Below, in pieces: positions 1 to 7,736 of a stretch of DNA of 64,000 nt. The notes under the pieces are model-generated. The model was not told where the DNA came from, did no database searches, and was given only the letters and a program-made list of their open reading frames with translations. Made by a program: the position numbers and the translations under genes. Positions within the stretch are counted from its first letter, which is position 1, and every line of letters starts with the position of its first letter. Source of the DNA: CAVVZJ01 sp963752755 (GTDB lineage: Bacteria; Planctomycetota; Planctomycetia; Isosphaerales; Isosphaeraceae). The stretch spans positions 62,001 through 126,000 of the forward strand of contig CAVVZJ010000013.1 of NCBI GenBank assembly GCA_963752755.1, written 5' to 3'.

Positions 1-949
1 GCGGTTCGTCGGCTTGCCGGGGCTCGCGGCGGTCGAGCCTCATCATCGCGACGGCGACGGCGAGGCCGTTGAACAGGCCGGTCGTCTGCTCCAAGATGCT
101 GTGCCAGTTCGTCTCCAGGCCGCTCGTGACCTCGACCAGCTTGAGCATGCTCGCCGCCGCGAAGCCGATGCCGCCGAGGAAGCCGGTCACGAGCGTGGCC
201 AGCGCCACGCCCGGCAAGGCGTAAACCCGGCAATAGATCAAGATTGCCACGACCATTCCCAGGCAGCCGGCCCAGTTGTCGCCGCGCGGCGGAGTCATCC
301 GGAGGCCCAGGCCGACGACCAGGCCGAGGAAACTGGCCCACCAGCCGGCGGAGAGGAAGAGGACCAGGGCCGTCGCGCGGTCGAACGTTCGGCGTCCGAT
401 CGCCAGCAAGAGCGCCGCGGCCGGCGCGGTGAGGGCGCCGAGCCAGTCGGTGTCGTACCAGTCGAGGTCATAGCCTTGATTCGCGAGCCAGGGTTCGAGC
501 CAGTCTTCCTGGAACCACCAGGCGAGCAAGACGGCTGTGATCGGGGCGAAGAGGCGGGTCAGACGCTCGCGGTCGAGGCAGGCGGGCAAGGCAGTGCCGG
601 CGCCGCCCATCGCGGCCCAGAGGAAGCCGATGACGAAGAGGTTCGCGAAGCCGTAGAGCACCGACGGCGAGTGGCCCGAATGCGTGTAGGCGACCACCTG
701 CATGTACGAGATGCTGCCGCCGAACGACCAGCCGAGCGCCCCGAACATCCCGAAAAAGGCCACCCGACGCCGCCAGTCGTCGCGTCCCGAGGTGATCGCG
801 ACGGCGATCGCCGCCAGCGCCCCGGCGATCATCGCGCCGAACTCGTGGCCGAAGTTGCCCCGAATGCCCCAGCCGATCGACAGCGAGAGCGCCGTCAAGA
901 CCAGCAACAGAGCCCGCGTCGGCGCGGGGGTTGACGTTGGCGTCGTCAT
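1..949 (-). CDS. Polytopic membrane protein, C-terminus beyond window
   Basis: Translating the minus strand from ATG at 949 gives an open frame that runs off the left edge (316 codons visible). It starts MTTPTSTPAPTRALLLVLT and is very hydrophobic, with about eight to ten likely membrane segments separated by short Arg/Asp-rich loops such as GRDDWRRR. The fragment IGWGIRGNFGHEFGAMIAG has the Gly/His-rich look of conserved membrane cores. I do not recognise a characterised family; it resembles uncharacterised planctomycete integral membrane proteins. A second ATG 11 bases upstream is closed at once by TGA, which supports the start at 949. It diverges from the dehydrogenase at 1198. Confidence 0.7.
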   Translation of the reverse strand, partial: MTTPTSTPAPTRALLLVLTALSLSIGWGIRGNFGHEFGAMIAGALAAIAVAITSGRDDWRRRVAFFGMFGALGWSFGGSISYMQVVAYTHSGHSPSVLYGFANLFVIGFLWAAMGGAGTALPACLDRERLTRLFAPITAVLLAWWFQEDWLEPWLANQGYDLDWYDTDWLGALTAPAAALLLAIGRRTFDRATALVLFLSAGWWASFLGLVVGLGLRMTPPRGDNWAGCLGMVVAILIYCRVYALPGVALATLVTGFLGGIGFAAASMLKLVEVTSGLETNWHSILEQTTGLFNGLAVAVAMMRLDRREPRQADEP

Positions 950-1197
950 GGAGGCCTCATGGAGAATCCGAGCAAGCCGAGGAGGTTGCGGTCCCGATTT
1001 CAACACGCCCGCCGCACGGATGCCACCCTCCGGCCGCTCGGCCTCGTTCCGAAGAAGACTCGGAGATTGTCGCAAGTTCGCCTGCTTCCTCGGAAGTTCA
1101 GGGCACGAGGGGGGCGGAAAAAGCCGGTCTTTCGGATATGTTCTCCGGGAGACTTTACTCGAAACAAACCGAATCGAACCCCGGAGGCAACGTCACC

Positions 1198-2205
1198 ATG
1201 AAGGTTTACGAGATCCAGGGCGGCTTCGGCCTCGACGCCTTGACCCTCGCCGAGCGTCCCGACCCGGAACCCAGGCCGGGGCAAGTCGTGGTGAAGGTCC
1301 GGGCCGTGACCTTGAACTATCGCGACCTGCTCGTCACCAAGGGGCTCTATAATCCGAAGATGCCGCTGCCCCGCATCCCCTGCTCCGACGGCGTCGGCGT
1401 GGTGGTCGCGGCCGGCGACGGTGTCAGCCAGGTCAAGGTCGGCGACCGCGTGGCCGGGGCGTTCTTCCAGGACTGGGTCGAGGGGCCGCCGACCGAGTCC
1501 AAGACCCGCACCGCTCTTGGAGGCGGACTCGACGGCATGCTCGCCGAACTCGTGGCGCTCGACCAGAACGGGGTGGTCAGCGTGCCCGAGCATCTCAACG
1601 ACGCCGAGGCGGCCTCGCTCCCGTGTGCGGCCCTGACCGCCTGGAACGCCCTGTTCGAGACCGGCTCGATCAAGCCGGGCGAGACGGTCCTGACCCTCGG
1701 CACCGGCGGCGTCTCGGTCTTCGCCCTCCAGTTCGCCCGGATGGCCGGGGCCCGGGTGATCGTCACCTCCAGCAGCGACGCCAAGATCGAGCGTGTCCGC
1801 CAGCTCGGGGCCTCCGAGACGATCAACTACAAGGCCGACCCCGACTGGCAAGAAACCGCCCGCAAGCTGACCGACGGCGTCGGCATCGATCACGTCATCG
1901 AGGTGGGTGGCGCCGGCACGCTGGGCAAGTCGCTGCGAGCTGTCCGGATGGGGGGGACGATCAGCATGATCGGCGTCTTGAGCGGCGGCGAGGTCAACCC
2001 GACGCCGATCCTGATGAAGTCGGCCCGGGTGCAGGGCATCTACGTCGGCTCGCGGCTCATGTTCGAGGCGATGAACCGGGCCGTCGCCTTGCACCAGCTC
2101 TCGCCGGTGATCGACCGCGTCTTCCCCTTCGCCGAGGCCCGCGAGGCGTTCCACTACATGGAGAGCCAGTCGCACTTCGGCAAGATCGCGATCCGGCTGG
2201 ATTGA
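1198..2205 (+). CDS. NAD(P)-dependent MDR-family alcohol dehydrogenase / quinone oxidoreductase
   Basis: A 335-residue medium-chain dehydrogenase/reductase. The N-terminal GroES-like half carries the NYRDLLVTKGLY segment (residues 40-51), typical of zinc-type alcohol dehydrogenases and quinone reductases. The Rossmann half has the nucleotide loop TLGTGGVS around residues 166-173, followed by ARVIVTSSSDAKIERVRQLGA, the usual helix of this family. The frame is open from 931, but ATG at 1198 is chosen because GGAGG lies at 1182-1186 and family homology starts there (MKVYEIQ). It probably reduces or oxidises small carbonyl compounds in the cytosol; the substrate cannot be told from sequence. It stands alone, with no operon partner. 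Confidence 0.88.
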   Translation: MKVYEIQGGFGLDALTLAERPDPEPRPGQVVVKVRAVTLNYRDLLVTKGLYNPKMPLPRIPCSDGVGVVVAAGDGVSQVKVGDRVAGAFFQDWVEGPPTESKTRTALGGGLDGMLAELVALDQNGVVSVPEHLNDAEAASLPCAALTAWNALFETGSIKPGETVLTLGTGGVSVFALQFARMAGARVIVTSSSDAKIERVRQLGASETINYKADPDWQETARKLTDGVGIDHVIEVGGAGTLGKSLRAVRMGGTISMIGVLSGGEVNPTPILMKSARVQGIYVGSRLMFEAMNRAVALHQLSPVIDRVFPFAEAREAFHYMESQSHFGKIAIRLD

Positions 2206-2324
2206 TCGCATCGAGGATCTCTCGCAAAGACGCCAGGGGCGGACGCACAGAAGAGCCTGGACCTTGGCCTTTCGTCGTTGGTATCCGGGCCCCTTCGCGA
2301 GAGATCCGCTCTGCTCCCCGTTTA

Positions 2325-3734
2325 TCATGGCGCCGGCCTGGCCGGTCTGCGGACCGGGAAGTCGGGCGAGTCGGTCCGGGCACCGTCGAGGTACGCCTGG
2401 AAGCGTTCGGCGACCAGGGGATGGTCGGCGGCGATGTTGTCGGACTCGTCGAGATCGGTGGACAGGTCGTAGAGCTCGATCGGCTGGTCGGACCCGTTGC
2501 GGACGGCCTTCCAGTCGCCCATGCGGGCGGCCTGGTGGAAGCCGCGCTCGTGGAACTCCCAGTAGAGTGCCACGTGCCGGGGTGCCTCTCCCGTGTCGAT
2601 CAAGGCGGCGAGCATCGGCAGGCCGTCGATGCCGTCGGGGACCCTGTCTTCCACGCCCGCCAGCTCGGCGAGGGTGGGCGGGACGTCCCAGAACGCCCAG
2701 ATCTGGTCGCTCACGCTGCCGGCCGGCACGCGGCCCGGCCAGCGGACGATCGCCGGCACGCGGATGCCGCCTTCGTACAGGTCGCGCTTGAAGCCGCGGA
2801 GCGGGCCGTTGCTGTCGAAGAAGGCCGGATCGGCGCCACCTTCCTTGTGGGGACCGTTGTCGCTGGTGAAGAAGACGATCGTGTCGTCATCCAGGCCCAG
2901 GTCGCGGAGCTTCGCCAGAACCCGGCCGACGTCGCCGTCGAGTCGCGAGATCATCGCGGCGTGGTTCTTCTGCGGCTGGGGCCAGGGCTCGTTGGAGTAC
3001 GGGGCGTCGCTCGGAATCTCCATGCCGTTGCCCTCGGCCCGGCCACGCTCGTTGTTGGCGTGCGGCAGCGTGTAGGCGAGGTAGAGGAAGAACGGGCCGC
3101 CCTTGTGGCGTTCGAGGAACCCCAGCGCTTCCTGGGTGATCAGGTCGGGCGAGTACTGTTTCCGCTCGATGGCGACGTTGTCCACCTTGCCGATGACGTT
3201 GCCCTGGAGGGGGAACTTCTCCTGGTTCTTCCAGAGATAGTCCGGGTAATAATTGTGGGCATGATGCTGGTTCAGATAACCGAAGAACTCGTCAAAGCCC
3301 TGGCGGTTCGGCACGCCCGTCGTGCCGGGCTCGCCCAGGCCCCACTTGCCGAAGAGGCCGGTGGTGTAGCCGGCTTGCTTCAGAATCTCGGCGATCGTGA
3401 CGTCCTCCGGCTTCAAGGGGATCAGCAGATTGCCCCGGACCCGGCAATGTCCCGTGTGCAGGCCGGTCATCAGGGTGCAACGTGACGGGGCGCAGACGGT
3501 GCTGCCGGCATAGACCTGGGTGAACCGACGTCCCTCGGCGGCCATCCGGTCGATGTTGGGTGTGCGGATGCGCTCCTGACCGTAGCAGCCGAGGTCGCCG
3601 TATCCGAGGTCGTCGGCGAGGATGAAGACAATGTTGGGCCGCCGGGGAGGCGGGTCGTCGGCGAGCGACGAGGAGACGCCCGGGAAACACCCGGCGATCA
3701 GGGCCGCGGCGAGTGTGAAGGCGAGTCGGCGCAT
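2325..3734 (-). CDS. Sulfatase (arylsulfatase-type), exported, possible lipoprotein
   Basis: A 469-residue formylglycine-dependent sulfatase. The hydrophobic N-terminus contains LIAGC near residue 16, which fits a lipobox, so the mature enzyme may be membrane-anchored. Metal-binding DD is at 41-42 (NIVFILADDLGYGD), and the sulfatase signature CAPSR at 81-85 supplies the cysteine that is oxidised to formylglycine. Further family blocks are HCRVRGN, FGKWGLGEP, FFLYLAYTLPH and TIVFFTSDNGPH, all in the expected order, and the length is normal. Planctomycetes carry many such enzymes for sulfated polysaccharides. No sulfatase-maturing enzyme or carbohydrate operon is adjacent, so the substrate is unknown. 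Confidence 0.93.
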   Translation of the reverse strand: MRRLAFTLAAALIAGCFPGVSSSLADDPPPRRPNIVFILADDLGYGDLGCYGQERIRTPNIDRMAAEGRRFTQVYAGSTVCAPSRCTLMTGLHTGHCRVRGNLLIPLKPEDVTIAEILKQAGYTTGLFGKWGLGEPGTTGVPNRQGFDEFFGYLNQHHAHNYYPDYLWKNQEKFPLQGNVIGKVDNVAIERKQYSPDLITQEALGFLERHKGGPFFLYLAYTLPHANNERGRAEGNGMEIPSDAPYSNEPWPQPQKNHAAMISRLDGDVGRVLAKLRDLGLDDDTIVFFTSDNGPHKEGGADPAFFDSNGPLRGFKRDLYEGGIRVPAIVRWPGRVPAGSVSDQIWAFWDVPPTLAELAGVEDRVPDGIDGLPMLAALIDTGEAPRHVALYWEFHERGFHQAARMGDWKAVRNGSDQPIELYDLSTDLDESDNIAADHPLVAERFQAYLDGARTDSPDFPVRRPARPAP

Positions 3735-3907
3735 GATTGGACCTCGAAAAGGGGTTGAGGCTCACGAATAAGGCCCGCGGGGGCGAGAGTCAAGGGCCGA
3801 CGCGTTCCTCGACCACTTGTCGGATGGCTCTGCGGTCGCTACCGTTGTTGACCGACCGGGACGATTGATCGAACCGCTTTCCCTTTCTTCTGAGGGTGGA
3901 TGAATTG

Positions 3908-4480
3908 ATGATCTGGCGTACCCTCCTCGCCGCGGCCCTGATCGCCGCTCCCTGGACCGCGTCGGTCGCGAACGCGGCGGAGACGTTCCAGGTGGATGCC
4001 GTCCACTCGGCGGTCATCTATCGCATCAAGCACCTGAATGTCAGCTACTCGATCGGCCGGCTGAACAACATCGCGGGCAGCTTCACGCTCGACCCGGACC
4101 CGTCGAAGTGCCAGTTCGACTTCACGATCAAGGTCGATAGCCTCGACACCGGCAACACCGCCCGCGACGGCCACCTCAAGGGGCCCGACTTTTTCAACGC
4201 CCGGCAGTTCCCCACGATCACCTTCAAGAGCCAGTCGGTCGCCTCGGCTGGCAAGGACGTTTACGAGGTCAAGGGCAACCTGACCCTGCACGGCGTGTCG
4301 AAGCCGGTGACCTTGAAGATCGAGCAGACCGGTATGGGGCCCGGGATGCGCGGGGGGAAGCTGGCGGGACTCCTGACCGAGTTCAGCATCAAGCGGTCCG
4401 ACTACGGCATGACGAACATGCTCAACGCCGTCGGTGACGACGTGAAGATCACGGTCAGCGTCGAGGGCGGCCACCAGTAA
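3908..4480 (+). CDS. YceI family periplasmic protein
   Basis: A 190-residue protein with a Sec signal peptide (MIWRTLLAAALIA... ANAA) and a mature part that fits the YceI lipocalin-like fold: TFQVDAVHSAVIYRIKHL at the start, GSFTLDPD, the FTIKVDSLDTGN strand, KSQSV, GNLTLHGVSKPV and a C-terminal DVKITVSVEG strand. YceI proteins bind isoprenoid-type ligands in the periplasm. GAGGG at 3892-3896 is spaced well for ATG at 3908. The GTG at 3896 overlaps this ribosome-binding site and would put four residues before the signal peptide, so I reject it. It is followed 29 bases later by a membrane-protein gene on the same strand. Confidence 0.88.
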   Translation: MIWRTLLAAALIAAPWTASVANAAETFQVDAVHSAVIYRIKHLNVSYSIGRLNNIAGSFTLDPDPSKCQFDFTIKVDSLDTGNTARDGHLKGPDFFNARQFPTITFKSQSVASAGKDVYEVKGNLTLHGVSKPVTLKIEQTGMGPGMRGGKLAGLLTEFSIKRSDYGMTNMLNAVGDDVKITVSVEGGHQ

Positions 4481-4509
4481 GGCGGGACGCCCCTGCGCGG
4501 GAGGCGCCC

Positions 4510-5436
4510 TTGGAAACCTTCCGGCCTGGCCTGATCGGGATGGGCCTGGCGGCGGTCGTGGCGTTGCTGGTGTCGGCCCTCGGAGGGCGGGGGCCGACCT
4601 GGGGGCGCCGGGCCTTGCCGATCGGCCTGGGCCTGGCGTACGCGCTCGGACATGCGGCAGTGCGGGGCTGGCTCCGCCGGGATTGGCCCCCCTTCCCGCC
4701 GCTGGACGCGACTGACTGGGTCCCCTGGCTGGCCCTGGGGGCGTCTCTGCTGGGCTTGCTGGAGACCGTGGCGCCGACCCCGGCCTGGGCCCGTTGGGAG
4801 AACCGTCTCCTGATGACGGCCCTGACGCTCTGGCTGGTCCTCGGTCCCTTGCTCGGCGGTGCCTGGGAGCCGCGCGAGGGATACGTCCGGCTGGCGGGTC
4901 TGGGCCTGGGGATGCTCGCCGCCTGGGGTGTTCTCGACTGGCAGGCCGAGCGACTCGGTCGGGCGACCTTGCTCCCCTTGACTCTCCTGGCCGGCGGGAC
5001 GGCGGCCGGCTTGCTCCTGTCACATAGCCTTGTGCTGGCCGAATTTGCGGCGGTGCTGGCGGCTTCGCTGGCGGCTTGCTGGCTGGTGGGGCTCTGGAGC
5101 CCCGGCCTGACCCCGGCGCGGGGCGGGGTGGCGGTGGTCGTGGTCGTCCTCGCCGGCCTGCTGCTCGCCGGTCACTTCTACGCTTACCCCGAGCTTCCCG
5201 GTCCCGTCGCGGCAACGCTCGCCGCCGCGCCGCTGGCCCTCTGGGTCGATCGCCTCGGCCCCGCCCGACGGCTCGGCCCCTGGGCCTCCTCATTCCTCCG
5301 ACTCGCGGCGGTTGGGGGCGTGGTCGGGGTCGCTCTCGTGATCCTCGTCCTCCAGGCCCCGCCCCCCGGCGACGACGCAATGGGCGCGACCTCGACCCCC
5401 ACGCGGACGCTTGCCCAGCGCGAAGCGGACGCCTGA
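4510..5436 (+). CDS. Uncharacterised multi-pass membrane protein
   Basis: A 308-residue hydrophobic protein starting at TTG (METFRPGLIGMG), with GGGAGGCG just upstream as a ribosome-binding site. I count about eight to nine membrane segments, rich in Leu/Ala/Val/Gly, with short polar loops. There is no recognisable catalytic motif. Codon use is strongly GC-biased, and the frame stays open through highly GC-rich sequence without polar low-complexity stretches, which argues for real coding. It follows the YceI gene by 29 bases, so the two may be co-transcribed. Function unknown. Confidence 0.7.
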   Translation: METFRPGLIGMGLAAVVALLVSALGGRGPTWGRRALPIGLGLAYALGHAAVRGWLRRDWPPFPPLDATDWVPWLALGASLLGLLETVAPTPAWARWENRLLMTALTLWLVLGPLLGGAWEPREGYVRLAGLGLGMLAAWGVLDWQAERLGRATLLPLTLLAGGTAAGLLLSHSLVLAEFAAVLAASLAACWLVGLWSPGLTPARGGVAVVVVVLAGLLLAGHFYAYPELPGPVAATLAAAPLALWVDRLGPARRLGPWASSFLRLAAVGGVVGVALVILVLQAPPPGDDAMGATSTPTRTLAQREADA

Positions 5437-5589
5437 CGGACACATCCGGGACGCCCTCGCGACGCGTCGGAGACGTCGGGGGGACGCCGCCGAATTCATT
5501 ATCGGACGCTCCGCAAGTCCTGTTCTTGCTTGGCATTTTCGAGGCTAAACCCCCTATTGTGAAGTTCGTTCGGCGCCCGGCGACGCTCC
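5437..5589 (+). repeat. Left half of a dispersed intergenic repeat (copy A)
   Basis: The spacer begins with degenerate GGGACGC/GAGACG units (5440-5490), passes through a more AT-rich stretch and ends with GAAGTTCGTTCGGCGCC followed by GGCGACGCT (to 5587). The same order occurs at 55892-56090 and, reversed, at 33421-33612. Here the element stops at the start codon of the next small gene, and a possible right half resumes at 6061. See the findings. Confidence 0.6.
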
Positions 5590-6048
5590 ATGCGCTTCCT
5601 CCGCTCCAGGCTCCGTCTTCGCCTCCGCACGCTCCTGATCGCCGTGGTGGTCGTGGCGATCCCGCTGGCGATGTTTGCGACCCTTACGCGCCGGAGGACC
5701 CTCGATTTTCGCCGCTCGATCCTCGAACATTACGCGTGGAAAGCCGAGTTCTGGGGGGCCGTGGCCGAGCAGCGATTCGCCAACGGTGAGTACGCATGGT
5801 CGGCGTCCCTGCGTCAGGAGATGCGGGAGTCGGCGGCGTGGTATCGCCGGGAGGTGGAGCGATTCCGACGCGGGTACCTCCTCAGCGTGCCCGCGGAGGA
5901 GTGGTCTGCGGTCCTTCGCGAGTCGAGTCGTCGCGAAGACCAGATCAACGCGAGCGTGGACGCCGAGGTCTTCCAGCGGCCTGGATCCCGCCCCCCGCTG
6001 GCCGCATCGCCCTTACCTCTGCCTCCGACACCGGCTCGGGACGAGTGA
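5590..6048 (+). CDS. Small membrane-anchored protein, unknown function
   Basis: A 152-residue protein with an Arg-rich N-terminus (MRFLRSRLRLRLRTLL), one membrane segment (LLIAVVVVAIPLAMFATL) and a hydrophilic, helical remainder rich in Arg, Glu and Trp, ending in a Pro-rich tail. Similar short proteins with an LRTLL plus membrane-anchor start are common and uncharacterised in planctomycetes. It begins two bases after the repeat motif ending GGCGACGCT, and sequence resembling the distal half of that repeat resumes at 6061. The gene may therefore sit inside a dispersed repeat. No enzyme motif is visible. Confidence 0.65.
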   Translation: MRFLRSRLRLRLRTLLIAVVVVAIPLAMFATLTRRRTLDFRRSILEHYAWKAEFWGAVAEQRFANGEYAWSASLRQEMRESAAWYRREVERFRRGYLLSVPAEEWSAVLRESSRREDQINASVDAEVFQRPGSRPPLAASPLPLPPTPARDE

Positions 6049-6375
6049 TCGCGCGGGCTTTGAGTGCGACGCCCGGCGACGCGCGTTCCCGATCGGAGTC
6101 TGTCGGCGCGGCACGTTCCGGATTGTCAAAGAGCCGATCGCGTCCGGGCGCCGCGTGAGCGCGGACGATGACCGCGAGGCTGCGTTCCTATCTTCTGAAT
6201 TCGGGGCGGCGATTATCACCTTTTGTCCGAATTCCTTGGACTGTCTGGGGCGCGTCGTGCTTGTGGGGCTCCCTCGGCAGGGCTATCATGCCCGGGACCT
6301 GGTCGCGTCGGACCGAGCGGCCGGGAGGCGGGTCCCCTGGCAACGATGTCACTCCAGCGACGGGAGCTTGCAAGA
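6049..6375. repeat. Non-coding spacer with probable right half of repeat copy A
   Basis: No convincing gene. TGAGTGCGACG (6061) and TTCCGGATTGTCAAAGAGCC (6116-6135) resemble the distal half of the dispersed repeat, which in the other two copies has TGAG(T/C)GC and CGGATCGCCAAAGA. The GATTATCACC at 6211-6220 loosely corresponds to their AATTATAGCACAT end. The final 30 bases carry the GGGAG ribosome-binding site of the oxidoreductase at 6376. Confidence 0.4.
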
Positions 6376-7710
6376 ATGGCCCAACGCCCCCAGAACCGCC
6401 GGGAATTTCTCCGCGTCTCCGCCGCCAGTCCGCTGCTGCTGCCCCTGGTGGCGCCGGCGGGGCGGACGATGGCCGACGAGACGAAGGCGAAGAACGACCG
6501 TCCGCGACTCGCCCTGATTGGCTGCGGCGGGCAAGGCAAGGGGATCGCGTCGCGGGCCTCGCAGTATGGCGACTTCCTCGCCGTCTGCGACGTGGACAGC
6601 TCGCACGCCGGACAGGCGAAGGACAGCAACCGGATCGGCAAGGGCAAGGCCGAGACCTTCGAGGATTACCGCAAGGTCCTTGACCGCGACGACATCGACG
6701 CCGTGCTCGTCGGCACGCCCGACCACTGGCACACGAAGATCTGCGTCGAGGCGATGAAGGCCGGCAAGGACCTCTATTGCGAGAAGCCGCTCACCTTGAC
6801 GATCGACGAGGGCAAGATCCTCGGCCGCGTGGCGAAGGAAACCGGGCGGGTCGTGCAGGTCGGCACCCAGCAGCGCAGCGACCACAACCGCGTCTTCCTC
6901 CTGGCCGTCGCGATGGTCCGCTCGGGAAGAATCGGCGACCTCCGGCGCGTCACGGCCGCGATTGGGGGCGGGCCGACCGGTGGGCCGTTCGAAAAGCAGT
7001 CGCCACCGCCGGAACTGAACTGGGAGATGTGGCTCGGTCAGACGCCGAAGGTTGATTACATCCCCCAGCGCTGCCACGGCGAGTTCCGCTGGTGGTACGA
7101 GTACTCCGGCGGCAAGCTCACCGACTGGGGCGCCCACCACGTCGATATCGGCCAGTGGGGTCTCGGCATGGAGAACACCGGGCCGACCACGATCGAGGTC
7201 GTCAAGGGCGAGCTGCCGGTCGAGTTCCGGGACGGAAAGCCGACCGTCGATGACCGCTACAACACGCCGACCGCCTTCCAGGTGAAGGCCACCTTCCCCA
7301 ACGGAGTGCCCCTTCTGATCCGCGACGATACCGAGAACGGCGTGACCTTCGAGGGCACCCGCGGGCGAATCTTCGTCACCCGCGATCGGATCGACCTCTC
7401 CGGGGGCGCGGTGGATGCCTTGTCCAAGGACCCGGTGCCCGAGTCGCTCCTGATCGAGCTTCGCAAGGGCAAGCCGATCGAAGGCCACATGGCCAACTTT
7501 ATCGACTGCTGCCGCGACCGCTCGACGCCCGTCTCCGACGTCTGGACCCACCACCGCGCCCTGACGACCTGCCACCTGGCGAACATCGCCATCCGGCTCG
7601 GCAATCGCAAGCTGACGTGGGACCCGGACCGCCAGGAGATCGTCGGCGACGCCGAGGCGAATTCGTGGCTGGCGCGTCCGCAGCGGTCTGGCTACGAGAT
7701 CCGGGCCTGA
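6376..7710 (+). CDS. Gfo/Idh/MocA family oxidoreductase, Tat-exported
   Basis: A 444-residue NAD(P)-dependent sugar-type oxidoreductase. The N-terminus has a twin-arginine signal (NRREFLR, residues 7-13) followed by a hydrophobic stretch, as in many planctomycete members that act outside the cytoplasm. The Rossmann loop LIGCGGQGKG is at about 48-57, the catalytic-lysine block YCEKPLTL near residue 135, and the C-terminal substrate domain has KLTDWGAHHVDIGQWGL. Start ATG 6376 follows GGGAG by nine bases; the ATG at 6346 would bury the Tat motif 10 residues deeper. It is followed 26 bases later by the rhomboid gene. The substrate is not known. Confidence 0.92.
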   Translation: MAQRPQNRREFLRVSAASPLLLPLVAPAGRTMADETKAKNDRPRLALIGCGGQGKGIASRASQYGDFLAVCDVDSSHAGQAKDSNRIGKGKAETFEDYRKVLDRDDIDAVLVGTPDHWHTKICVEAMKAGKDLYCEKPLTLTIDEGKILGRVAKETGRVVQVGTQQRSDHNRVFLLAVAMVRSGRIGDLRRVTAAIGGGPTGGPFEKQSPPPELNWEMWLGQTPKVDYIPQRCHGEFRWWYEYSGGKLTDWGAHHVDIGQWGLGMENTGPTTIEVVKGELPVEFRDGKPTVDDRYNTPTAFQVKATFPNGVPLLIRDDTENGVTFEGTRGRIFVTRDRIDLSGGAVDALSKDPVPESLLIELRKGKPIEGHMANFIDCCRDRSTPVSDVWTHHRALTTCHLANIAIRLGNRKLTWDPDRQEIVGDAEANSWLARPQRSGYEIRA

Positions 7711-7736
7711 TCCAGCCACCTTCCCGGGGGCCTCGA

